A stretch of DNA of 8,069 bases from Clostridia bacterium. Its GTDB lineage: Bacteria; Bacillota; Clostridia; Oscillospirales; Acutalibacteraceae. Positions 1 to 6,489 of this stretch are shown here, piece by piece (within the stretch, counting starts at the first letter, position 1; each line of letters starts with the position of its first letter). Where the stretch lies: the NCBI GenBank assembly GCA_017431755.1, contig JAFRKM010000109.1, positions 1-8,069 on the forward strand. Direction: 5' to 3'. A program made the translations under genes and the position numbers. The notes under the pieces are model-generated. The model did no database searches. It was given only the letters and a program-made list of their open reading frames with translations, and was not told where the DNA came from.

Positions 1-1634
1 AGGCCATCTTCTCCCAGATGTTTACGGTCACGAAGAACTATACTTCCAACATCACCAACACCAATTCCGTCAACAAGCACCAGTTCCAATGGGATTTGAC
101 CGGTTTTTTTCATGCTATTTTTGCTTATTTCTACAATATCACCAGTATCACCCACAAAAACATTACTTTCCGGCATACCCATCGAAACAGCCAACTGAGC
201 ATGTTTTATTAAATGCCTACGCTCACCGTGCACAGGTATAAAATACTGTGGTTTTACTATTCCTTGAATAATTTTCAACTCTTCTTGACATGCATGACCA
301 TAAACATGAACCTCGTACATCGATTCATAAACGACCTCACAGCCAAGCCCCATAAGTTCATTTACTACATTGCCAACCATTTTTTCATTTCCTGGAATAG
401 GCGTTGCGGAAATTATTATAAAATCTTCTGGGCCAACTTCCACTTTTTTATGCTCCGAAGACGCCATTCTATGAAGCGCAGACATAGGTTCACCTTGGCT
501 ACCGGTTGTAACCAAAACAATCTCATTTTTTGAATACCTAGTTATTAAATCTAAATCAATTATAACGTTTTCTGGATCATCTAAATAATTCATTTGTTTC
601 GCAATTGCAACATTATTTATCATACTGCGCCCTGAAAACGCAACTTTTTTTCCATAATTTGCAGCACAATTAATAATTTGTTGTATTCTACCTATATTTG
701 ATGCAAAAGTTGCTATTATAATCCTCTTATTCTTGGCTTTCTGAAACAATCTTTCAAATGATTGATCTATCTTTTTTTCTGTCATTGTATAGCCTGGTCT
801 TTCGGCGTTTGTAGAATCCGCCATAAGCGCCAAAACTCCTTCTTTGCCAAGCTCTGCAAACCTTGCCAAATCAATCATTTCACCTCTTGAAGGTGTACAA
901 TCTATTTTAAAGTCACCCGTATGAACTATCATTCCTGCGGGAGTCCTTATAGCAAGAGCTACTGCGTCAGGTATTGAATGATTTACTCTGATAAATTCAA
1001 CACTCATACAACCTAATTTTATGGTCTGCCCCTCATTTACAGTTTTTAATTTTGTACTATTAAAAAGCCTGTGTTCTTTTAGCTTATTTGTTATTAATCC
1101 CACCGTAAGCGGCGTTGCATAAATCGGTACATTAATTTTATTTAAAAGATATGGTATAGACCCAATATGATCCTCATGACCATGAGTTATTACAAGCCCT
1201 TTAATTTTTTCTCTGTTGGCTTCTAAATAGGAAAAATCTGGTATAACTAAATCTACACCAAGCATTTCTCCGTCCGGAAACGACATACCACAATCAACTA
1301 TAATTATCTCATTATCGCATTCAAACGCAGTTATATTTTTACCAATTTGATTAAGCCCGCCCAAAAAAACCACTTTTACTGATTTTGCAGATTTATTATA
1401 CTGCTTTTTCACTCCGGTTTTTGAGGATTTAGAATAGTTCCTGGTAATTTTAGTATTATCAGTTTTTTTAGAGCTTTTTTCTTTGTGATAATTTACATTT
1501 GAGCCTACGGTTTTATTTACATCTTTATCTGTGTTATAATTTGTTACGGTGATTTTTTTATTTCTACCATTTGATATTACTTTTTTTATTGGTTTACTTG
1601 ATTTTTGGTTTTTTTTGTTTAAATTTTCTTCCAT
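1..1634 (-). CDS. rnj: Ribonuclease J, 3' end beyond the left edge
   Basis: Metallo-beta-lactamase/beta-CASP ribonuclease, a cytoplasmic 5'-3' exo- and endoribonuclease for mRNA turnover and rRNA maturation. 544 codons are visible and stay open to the left edge. The zinc-binding motif HGHEDH is at residues 151-156, followed by H219 (NHSIPD) and D241 (HTGDFK). H469 (VHGERRHL) is the late beta-CASP histidine. Spacing of the first metal motifs matches Bacillus RNase J1 with an offset of about 77. The catalytic core starts near residue 86 (KVVFLGGLNQIG). Residues 1-85 are a low-complexity basic tail with about one quarter lysine, plus many Asn, Ser and Thr. By comparison with J1 (about 555 residues), roughly 90 C-terminal residues are missing off the window, after LGEDG. 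The start at 1634 is chosen over an in-frame ATG at 1640 because of ribosome-binding-site spacing. It is divergent from rnhA. J1 versus J2 type cannot be settled here. Confidence 0.97.
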   Translation of the reverse strand, partial: MEENLNKKNQKSSKPIKKVISNGRNKKITVTNYNTDKDVNKTVGSNVNYHKEKSSKKTDNTKITRNYSKSSKTGVKKQYNKSAKSVKVVFLGGLNQIGKNITAFECDNEIIIVDCGMSFPDGEMLGVDLVIPDFSYLEANREKIKGLVITHGHEDHIGSIPYLLNKINVPIYATPLTVGLITNKLKEHRLFNSTKLKTVNEGQTIKLGCMSVEFIRVNHSIPDAVALAIRTPAGMIVHTGDFKIDCTPSRGEMIDLARFAELGKEGVLALMADSTNAERPGYTMTEKKIDQSFERLFQKAKNKRIIIATFASNIGRIQQIINCAANYGKKVAFSGRSMINNVAIAKQMNYLDDPENVIIDLDLITRYSKNEIVLVTTGSQGEPMSALHRMASSEHKKVEVGPEDFIIISATPIPGNEKMVGNVVNELMGLGCEVVYESMYEVHVYGHACQEELKIIQGIVKPQYFIPVHGERRHLIKHAQLAVSMGMPESNVFVGDTGDIVEISKNSMKKTGQIPLELVLVDGIGVGDVGSIVLRDRKHLGEDG

Positions 1635-1641
1635 TAGCATT

Positions 1642-1647
1642 CTCCTT
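1642..1647 (-). promoter_or_regulatory. Ribosome binding site deciding the rnj start
   Basis: On the minus strand an AAGGAG sequence lies 7 bases before the ATG at 1634. It lies only 1 base before a second in-frame ATG at 1640 (ATG CTA ATG). The normal spacing favours 1634 as the start; 1640 would be too close to the ribosome binding site. Confidence 0.8.
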
Positions 1648-1707
1648 TAAATTTACGTATAATTATTAATTAAATAAAAAAACAAATATAAAATCAGAAA
1701 ATAAAAA

Positions 1708-1737
1708 TTGACTGATTAAATTTTTTAAAACTATTAT
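1708..1737 (+). promoter_or_regulatory. Candidate sigma-A promoter for rnhA
   Basis: TTGACT (1708-1713) and TATTAT (1732-1737) are separated by 18 bases, each one mismatch from consensus. It would give rnhA a leader of about 130 bases. Transcription from here would run across the candidate rnj promoter on the other strand, so the two would overlap head-on. The assignment rests on the boxes only. Confidence 0.35.
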
Positions 1738-1793
1738 ATTAAACTTCCGAGCATAAAATTAAAAAATAAATCCGTACAACAAATGTTATATTT

Positions 1794-1823
1794 ATTATAT
1801 CATAAATAATTATATTATTTCAA
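1794..1823 (-). promoter_or_regulatory. Candidate sigma-A promoter for rnj
   Basis: Read on the minus strand, TTGAAA (1823-1818) and TATAAT (1799-1794) are separated by 18 bases. This would give an rnj leader of about 150 bases. The region is almost pure A/T, so a TATAAT match alone is weak; the paired -35 box makes it worth noting. A second TATAAT on this strand at 1738-1733 has no good -35 partner. Confidence 0.4.
1804..1820. repeat. Short AT-only inverted repeat
   Basis: AAATAAT and ATTATTT form perfect 7-base arms around a 3-base centre (TAT). It lies in the spacer and against the -35 box of the candidate rnj promoter. It could be an operator or a curved-DNA element, but in sequence this AT-rich such a palindrome can arise by chance. 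Confidence 0.3.
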
Positions 1824-1877
1824 TAAAAATTCCAAATAAATACATTTTTTCAAAATTTTTATAAATTAGGTAAAAAA

Positions 1878-2324
1878 ATGAAAGAAATTACAATCTATAC
1901 TGACGGCGCATGCAGCGGAAATCCTGGCCCTGGTGGTTGGGGCGCAATACTTATTTATAACTTACACCAAAAAGAAATCTCGGGCGGAGAAAAATCAACT
2001 ACAAACAATCGAATGGAACTAACTGCTTTGATTAAAGCTTTAGAAATTGTAAATCAAAAATGCAAAATAAATATATACACAGATTCTAAATATCTTTGCG
2101 ACGGAATAAATAAAGGCTGGGCTGAAAATTGGCGCAAAAATAATTGGAAAAAATCAGACAACAAACCCGCCGTAAATTCAGATTTATGGGGTGAATTACT
2201 TGATTTACTTAAAAATCATGAATATAAAATTAACTGGGTAAAAGGCCATGCAGGTCATCCAGAAAACGAACGATGTGATAAATTAGCAACGGATGAAATC
2301 AAAAAAATAAACAGCATACCATAA
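1878..2324 (+). CDS. rnhA: Ribonuclease HI
   Basis: Cytoplasmic endonuclease that cuts the RNA strand of RNA-DNA hybrids, such as Okazaki primers and R-loops. At 148 residues it is a typical single-domain bacterial RNase H1. All active-site residues are visible: D9 (YTDGACSGNPGPGGWG), E47 (NRMEL), D69 (YTDS), H124 (VKGHAGH) and D134 (ENERCDKLA). H124 and D134 have the same numbers as in the E. coli enzyme. The basic handle region (about residues 81-97, Trp/Lys/Asn rich) is present, so it is the handle-bearing subtype. The start has a modest AGGT ribosome binding site 6 bases upstream. It is the only plus-strand gene here, divergent from rnj and convergent with the sugar dehydratase. Its last codons and stop lie inside the terminator hairpin. 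Confidence 0.98.
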   Translation: MKEITIYTDGACSGNPGPGGWGAILIYNLHQKEISGGEKSTTNNRMELTALIKALEIVNQKCKINIYTDSKYLCDGINKGWAENWRKNNWKKSDNKPAVNSDLWGELLDLLKNHEYKINWVKGHAGHPENERCDKLATDEIKKINSIP

Positions 2325-2338
2325 ATTTTTGGTATGCT
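2313..2338. terminator. Bidirectional Rho-independent terminator
   Basis: A perfect 9-base stem (AGCATACCA / TGGTATGCT) encloses an 8-base loop. To the right it is followed by a T-rich run (TTTAATTTTAATTT), serving rnhA. On the minus strand it is followed by G and then TTTATTTTTTT, serving the convergent dehydratase gene. The rnhA stop codon TAA (2322-2324) sits in the loop. The dehydratase stop lies 6 bases away. Confidence 0.85.
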
Positions 2339-2344
2339 TTAATT

Positions 2345-4219
2345 TTAATTTATTTTACTTTCACGCTTAAATGTCGGAACAATTTTAAGAAGCATATTTT
2401 CTATATCTTTATTATCGCCCTCGCTACATATTTCTTTAAGATCAACAAGCTGGCCTTTAAATTTTTCCACATCAAGTTCAATAGGATGACCAATATAAAT
2501 TTTTTTACTTTTAGTTTTTTGTATACCCTCTTCATCCATAAGAAGCTCTTCAAACAGTTTTTCTCCATGTCTTAACCCTGTGTACACAATTTCTATATCA
2601 TCGTGCGGAATAAATCCAGAAAGCCTTATTAAATTTTCAGCTAAATCTTTAATTTTAACAGGATCACCCATATCAAGAACGAAAATTTCCCCACCGTTCG
2701 CAATACTTCCGGCAGTCATCACCAAAGACACTGCCTCTGGTATGGTCATAAAATAGCGTATTATATCAGGATGCGTAACTGTTACAGGACCCATTTTTTT
2801 AATCTGCTCCTCAAAAAGCGGTATAACAGAACCGTTTGACCCCAGAACGTTACCAAATCGAACCGCTACAAATTCCGTTTCACTTTCACGGTTTTTCATT
2901 TGAACAAGCATTTCACAAATCCTTTTTGTTGCCCCCATTACATTCGTTGGGTTAACCGCTTTATCCGTGGATATTTGCACAAATTTCTTTACTTTATATT
3001 CATCTGCACAATTAATTAAATTTATTGTACCAAAAACATTATTTTTTACGGCTTCTTCGGTATTTTTTTCCATAAGTGGAACGTGTTTGTGAGCTGCTGC
3101 ATGGAAAACTACATCAATACTCTCTTTTTTAAAAATATCTTCAAGCTCTTTTTTGTCGCAAATAGTAGCAATTTCTACCGATAAATCAAGCTTGTTTCTA
3201 TATTTCATTTTTAGCTCTTGCTGAATTTCATAAGCGCTATTTTCATAAACATCAAGAATAATAAGCTTCTTACAACCAAGCGCTGCTATTTGCCTGCAAA
3301 GCTCTGACCCAATGGAACCACCACCACCAGTAACCAATACCGTTTTACCTGTTATATATTGCCCATATTTGTTTTTATCAAAAATAATCGGATCTCTGCC
3401 TAAAAGATCTTCCACTTTTATTTTTCTCATTGACGCAGCTATAGAACTACCGGAAGTAAGCGTTTCATACATATTTGGAATAATTCTTACTTCTAAATTT
3501 GTTTTTGCACAGATATCAAGTATTCTTCTTCTATCTTTAGTAGAAATTGATGTAATTGAAAATAATATTACTTCCACCTTTAATTTTTCGCAGTATTCTG
3601 GTATTTGATCTGTTGTTCCTTCTACTTTTACACCAAGTATTTGTCTTCCAATTTTCTCATGATCGTCATCTACTATTGCCACAGGAATATATTTATTTGC
3701 GGAATACTTAAACATTTCCCTAAGCAGCAACGCCGTTGACTCTCCCGCACCAACTATAAGCATTTTCTTTTTATTTAATATATCTTCGTTAGAAACGTTG
3801 TCAATAAGGCGATTTACTCTATAAAGAAGCCTAAACACAATTATTGAAACAAGCGAAGCTAAAAGAAACAAAACATGCATTCTAGGACTCATTTTCATCA
3901 TAAATATTCGTGTTGAAATAAAAAATAGTATATTAGCACAAAGCGTTGCTAATCCTGCATAAAAAAAGTCTTCAACATCTGCATATCTCCAAATTTTATC
4001 ATACAACTTAAATAACAAAAACATAGCAACAAAGCAAACGTTTACCATTAACAAATACTCAAAAAAGCGTTCGTCAAGTGGTATAAACGTTAAACTATTT
4101 TTATTTATTGCAAAAGATATATAAAACGAAAGATTCCATATAATAAAATCACAAAAAAACAGCGCATACTTTCTATATCTTTTAACAAAGCGCCATATGG
4201 CATCTTTTATTTTTTCCAT
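2345..4219 (-). CDS. Membrane-anchored nucleotide-sugar 4,6-dehydratase (CapD/WbpM/PglF family)
   Basis: Likely converts a UDP-N-acetyl-hexosamine, probably UDP-GlcNAc, to the 4-keto-6-deoxy sugar used for capsule, glycan or protein-glycosylation precursors. At 624 residues it is full length for the long form. About four membrane helices are near residues 19-38, 55-73, 85-105 and 112-132. A first Rossmann-like domain follows (GAGES, 157-161). The catalytic short-chain dehydrogenase domain begins at TGGGGSIGSE (297-306). Active-site residues are S417-T418-D419-K420, with M428 and K432. The usual SDR tyrosine is methionine, as is known for WbpM/PglF-type dehydratases. HAAAHKHVP (373-381) is also typical. 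An AAGGA ribosome binding site lies 9 bases before the ATG. It follows upp by 23 bases and is the last gene before the terminator. Substrate and product stereochemistry cannot be read from the sequence. Confidence 0.93.
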   Translation of the reverse strand: MEKIKDAIWRFVKRYRKYALFFCDFIIWNLSFYISFAINKNSLTFIPLDERFFEYLLMVNVCFVAMFLLFKLYDKIWRYADVEDFFYAGLATLCANILFFISTRIFMMKMSPRMHVLFLLASLVSIIVFRLLYRVNRLIDNVSNEDILNKKKMLIVGAGESTALLLREMFKYSANKYIPVAIVDDDHEKIGRQILGVKVEGTTDQIPEYCEKLKVEVILFSITSISTKDRRRILDICAKTNLEVRIIPNMYETLTSGSSIAASMRKIKVEDLLGRDPIIFDKNKYGQYITGKTVLVTGGGGSIGSELCRQIAALGCKKLIILDVYENSAYEIQQELKMKYRNKLDLSVEIATICDKKELEDIFKKESIDVVFHAAAHKHVPLMEKNTEEAVKNNVFGTINLINCADEYKVKKFVQISTDKAVNPTNVMGATKRICEMLVQMKNRESETEFVAVRFGNVLGSNGSVIPLFEEQIKKMGPVTVTHPDIIRYFMTIPEAVSLVMTAGSIANGGEIFVLDMGDPVKIKDLAENLIRLSGFIPHDDIEIVYTGLRHGEKLFEELLMDEEGIQKTKSKKIYIGHPIELDVEKFKGQLVDLKEICSEGDNKDIENMLLKIVPTFKRESKIN

Positions 4220-4242
4220 AAATTATATTCCTTTTTAAAATT

Positions 4243-4875
4243 TTATTTAGTACCAAAAATTCTATCTCCAGCATCACCAAGGCCTGGGACAATATAAGAA
4301 TTTTCATTAAGCTTAGCATCCTTTACTGCACAGTAAATTTTAACGTCCGGATGCGCTTTAGTAAGGGCTTCTATTGCCTGTTTAGATGCTATTACGCACA
4401 TAATTTTTATTGTTCTTGGGTTGTATTTTTTAACACTGTTAATGGCATCAATAGCCGTTCCGCCCGTAGCAAGCATTGGATCTAAAATTATAACATCACC
4501 CTCACTTATATCAACCGGCAGTTTACAAAAGTATTCAACAGGCTGTAATGTTTTAGGGTCACGGTAAAGGCCAATATGACCAACTCTGGCAGTAGGAACC
4601 ATATTAACAACACCTTCTACCATACCAAGGCCTGCCCTTAAAATAGGTATAAACGCCAAATGACGTTCTGCCAAAACTTTGGTTTTCGCAACGGCAATTG
4701 GAGTTTCTATTTCCACTTCTTTAAGTGGCAAATCGCGCAAAGATTCATAGCACATAAGCATTGTAACTTCACTGATTAACTCCCTAAATTCTTTTGCACC
4801 TGTGTTTTTATCCCTTAAAAGTGATATTTTGTGCTGAATTAGCGGGTGATCCATCACCAATACATTATCTGACAT
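4243..4875 (-). CDS. upp: Uracil phosphoribosyltransferase
   Basis: Pyrimidine-salvage enzyme of the cytoplasm: uracil + PRPP gives UMP + pyrophosphate. At 210 residues it has the family's normal length. The PRPP-binding loop is DPMLATGGT (132-140), and the uracil-binding C-terminus GLGDAGDRIFGTK (198-210) is intact. RAGLGM (80-85) is also characteristic. A strong AGGAGG ribosome binding site (4885-4890 on the minus strand) lies 9 bases before the ATG. It sits 19 bases after rpiB and 23 before the dehydratase. RpiB makes or uses ribose 5-phosphate, the precursor of the PRPP consumed here. I see no attenuator or PyrR-type leader in the short gap, so it probably follows the operon's transcription. 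Confidence 0.98.
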   Translation of the reverse strand: MSDNVLVMDHPLIQHKISLLRDKNTGAKEFRELISEVTMLMCYESLRDLPLKEVEIETPIAVAKTKVLAERHLAFIPILRAGLGMVEGVVNMVPTARVGHIGLYRDPKTLQPVEYFCKLPVDISEGDVIILDPMLATGGTAIDAINSVKKYNPRTIKIMCVIASKQAIEALTKAHPDVKIYCAVKDAKLNENSYIVPGLGDAGDRIFGTK

Positions 4876-4894
4876 TTTTTAAAACCTCCTAATT

Positions 4895-5332
4895 TTAATT
4901 ACTTTCTAATTTTGTTATCAAATCTATTCTTTTTTGATGTCTTTCCCCTTCAAAATCTGTATTTAAAAACACTTTTACTATTTCTTTTGCTTTTTCAAAG
5001 TCCGTAAATCTTCCACCCATACAAAGAACATTCGCATTATTATGCTTTCTTGCCAAACCTGCAAGCTCCGGCTCATAGCAAAGTGCTGCTCTTACGCTCT
5101 TTATTTTATTTGCAGCAATAGACATACCAATTCCAGCTCCGCATATTAAAATTCCTTTTTCACTTTCTTTATTTAAAACAGATTTTCCAACCTTTTCTGC
5201 AATTATCGGATAATCACATGACTGTGAGTTAAAAGTTCCAAAATCATTAAATTTTATGCCGTTTTCTTCAAAATATTTTTTTAATTTTTCTTTCAATTCA
5301 TATCCTGCATGGTCAGAACCTATTGCCAACAC
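4895..5332 (-). CDS. rpiB: Ribose-5-phosphate isomerase B
   Basis: Interconverts ribulose 5-phosphate and ribose 5-phosphate in the non-oxidative pentose phosphate pathway; cytoplasmic. 145 residues, normal for RpiB/LacAB proteins. Visible motifs: GSDHAGYELK (5-14, with D7 and H8), catalytic C64 in the CGAGIGMS loop (64-71), and H97 in RKHNNANV. The residue two after the catalytic Cys is Ala66, where E. coli RpiB has Thr. The start is a GTG at 5332, supported by an AGGTGAT ribosome binding site; a TTG follows directly and is less likely. The gene begins 10 bases after the tsaB stop. Related family members act on galactose 6-phosphate or allose 6-phosphate, but no lac or als genes are nearby, so the ribose enzyme is favoured. 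Confidence 0.94.
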   Translation of the reverse strand: MLAIGSDHAGYELKEKLKKYFEENGIKFNDFGTFNSQSCDYPIIAEKVGKSVLNKESEKGILICGAGIGMSIAANKIKSVRAALCYEPELAGLARKHNNANVLCMGGRFTDFEKAKEIVKVFLNTDFEGERHQKRIDLITKLESN

Positions 5333-5337
5333 TTAAA

Positions 5338-5344
5338 ATCACCT
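5338..5344 (-). promoter_or_regulatory. Ribosome binding site for the rpiB GTG start, overlapping the tsaB stop
   Basis: On the minus strand AGGTGAT (complementary to the 3' end of 16S rRNA) lies 5 bases before the GTG at 5332. Its first two bases are the last two of the tsaB stop codon TAG (5345-5343). This supports GTG as the start and suggests translational coupling with tsaB. Confidence 0.75.
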
Positions 5345-6053
5345 ACAATTTTTTGTTTTCTTTCAAAAGCCTTTGAGCCTGTGGAATTCTTATATAGTTT
5401 ATTTCTGAATTTATCTTATTTTTATCTTCTTGGTTTTCATAAATTTCAACCGCAGCAAATCCTAAATTAGCCGCACTTATATACTTGTTTTTACTGTAAA
5501 AAAACACGTTTTTTGCAAAGTCTTCATCACTTTCTTTAAAACTATTATAGCATATTTCTGCAGCATCTCCAACAATTTCTATTTTTTCTTTAAATTTACT
5601 TAGTTTCTTTTTTAAATCGTTAATATCAATCGCTCTATCCTCTGTAAGCCTTATTATCTTATTGTTTTCCACCTTAAAAAGTGCATTATACACTTGATTA
5701 TTCCGCGCATCCATACAAGCACATAAAATATTGTGTTTATCTTTAAGATTATACGCCAAAGAGTAAAGCGACGAAACACCCAAACATGGCTTAGAATTTG
5801 CGAGTGCCATTGCTTTTACGGTGGACAATCCTATTCTAATGCCTGTAAAAGAACCGGGGCCATTAGTTGCCGCATATAAATCAATTTGAGATGACAATAT
5901 TCCGGAACTTTTTAAAACAGATTCTATCATCGGCGCCAATGTTTGACTATGAGTAAGGCCAACGTTTAAAAAATACTGCGCTATAATTTCATGACCTTCT
6001 ACAATTGCTACCGAAGCAGTAACCGAAGAAGAATCAACCGCTAATACTTTCAT
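5343..6053 (-). CDS. tsaB: tRNA t6A biosynthesis protein TsaB (YeaZ)
   Basis: Non-catalytic ASKHA-fold partner of TsaD in the complex that puts threonylcarbamoyl on A37 of ANN-decoding tRNAs. 236 residues, normal length. Motifs: N-terminal AVDSSS (5-10) with SVAIV, THSQTLAP (34-41), the hallmark NGPGSFTGIRIG (64-75), and the C-terminal YIRIPQAQR (220-228). Its ATG (6053) directly follows the tsaE stop TAA with no gap, and the GGGGTG ribosome binding site lies within the end of tsaE, so the two are surely cotranslated. TsaD, TsaC and RimI are not in the window; rpiB follows instead. The C-terminal half is less conserved and Lys/Asn-rich, as expected for the family. Confidence 0.96.
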   Translation of the reverse strand: MKVLAVDSSSVTASVAIVEGHEIIAQYFLNVGLTHSQTLAPMIESVLKSSGILSSQIDLYAATNGPGSFTGIRIGLSTVKAMALANSKPCLGVSSLYSLAYNLKDKHNILCACMDARNNQVYNALFKVENNKIIRLTEDRAIDINDLKKKLSKFKEKIEIVGDAAEICYNSFKESDEDFAKNVFFYSKNKYISAANLGFAAVEIYENQEDKNKINSEINYIRIPQAQRLLKENKKL

Positions 6054-6473
6054 TTATATTTCACCCCGCAAAGTTATAATCCTTTCGTTTTCATTTTTGT
6101 TCTTTTCAATATAAATTTTAATCGTTCCTTCCGGCAAGTAATCCTCTATGTTTTCGCTCCATTCTATTACAAAAACCCCTTTATTCATGTAATCAAAAAA
6201 ACCGGTAGACTCTAAATCTTCTAGGGTTTTTATCCTGTACATATCAAAATGATAAATTTTAAATTTTGGAGTAGTGTATTCATTAACAAGCGTAAAAGTT
6301 GGGCTTGTTACTGCATTTTTTATTCCAAAGCAGTTTACCAGCCCACGCGTAAATGCCGTCTTACCAACGCCTAAATCTCCATAAAGAGCAATTATTTCGT
6401 TACCTTTTAATTTTTCACCAATTTCTTTTCCAAGATTTTCAGTTTTCCTTTCAGATCTTGTTATTATTTTCAT
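6054..6473 (-). CDS. tsaE: tRNA t6A biosynthesis ATPase TsaE (YjeE)
   Basis: P-loop ATPase that binds the TsaB-TsaD complex and is needed for repeated rounds of tRNA threonylcarbamoylation. 139 residues, close to the family's usual 140-155. Walker A is GDLGVGKT (32-39). Also visible are SPTFTLVNEY (57-66), YHFDMYRI (74-81) and the family-typical VIEWSENIEDYLPE (102-115). Its ribosome binding site AAGGGG overlaps the stop codon of the upstream ABC ATPase gene and lies 12 bases before the ATG, slightly long spacing. The gene starts 16 bases after that stop. Confidence 0.97.
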   Translation of the reverse strand: MKIITRSERKTENLGKEIGEKLKGNEIIALYGDLGVGKTAFTRGLVNCFGIKNAVTSPTFTLVNEYTTPKFKIYHFDMYRIKTLEDLESTGFFDYMNKGVFVIEWSENIEDYLPEGTIKIYIEKNKNENERIITLRGEI

Positions 6474-6489
6474 TTTTATTTTTAGCCCC

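Noticed and set aside
18..533. Two plus-strand open frames opposite rnj
   Set aside because: They lie antisense to a well-conserved RNase J coding sequence, have no family-like motifs, and are shadows of the real gene.
1635..1640. ATG at 1640 as the rnj start
   Set aside because: It is only 1 base after the ribosome binding site; the ATG at 1634 has normal spacing.
1641..1877. Riboswitch, small RNA gene or small ORF in the divergent spacer
   Set aside because: Nearly pure A/T sequence with no stable GC-bearing hairpins, no recognisable riboswitch core and no start codon with a ribosome binding site other than those of rnj and rnhA.
3312..3608. Plus-strand open frame of 98 codons
   Set aside because: Antisense to the conserved Rossmann regions of the dehydratase; no ribosome binding site or recognisable domain.
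4121..4219. Separate membrane-protein gene fused by error to the dehydratase N-terminus
   Set aside because: The four-helix N-terminal region is the normal architecture of long CapD/WbpM/PglF proteins and the frame is continuous with one good start.
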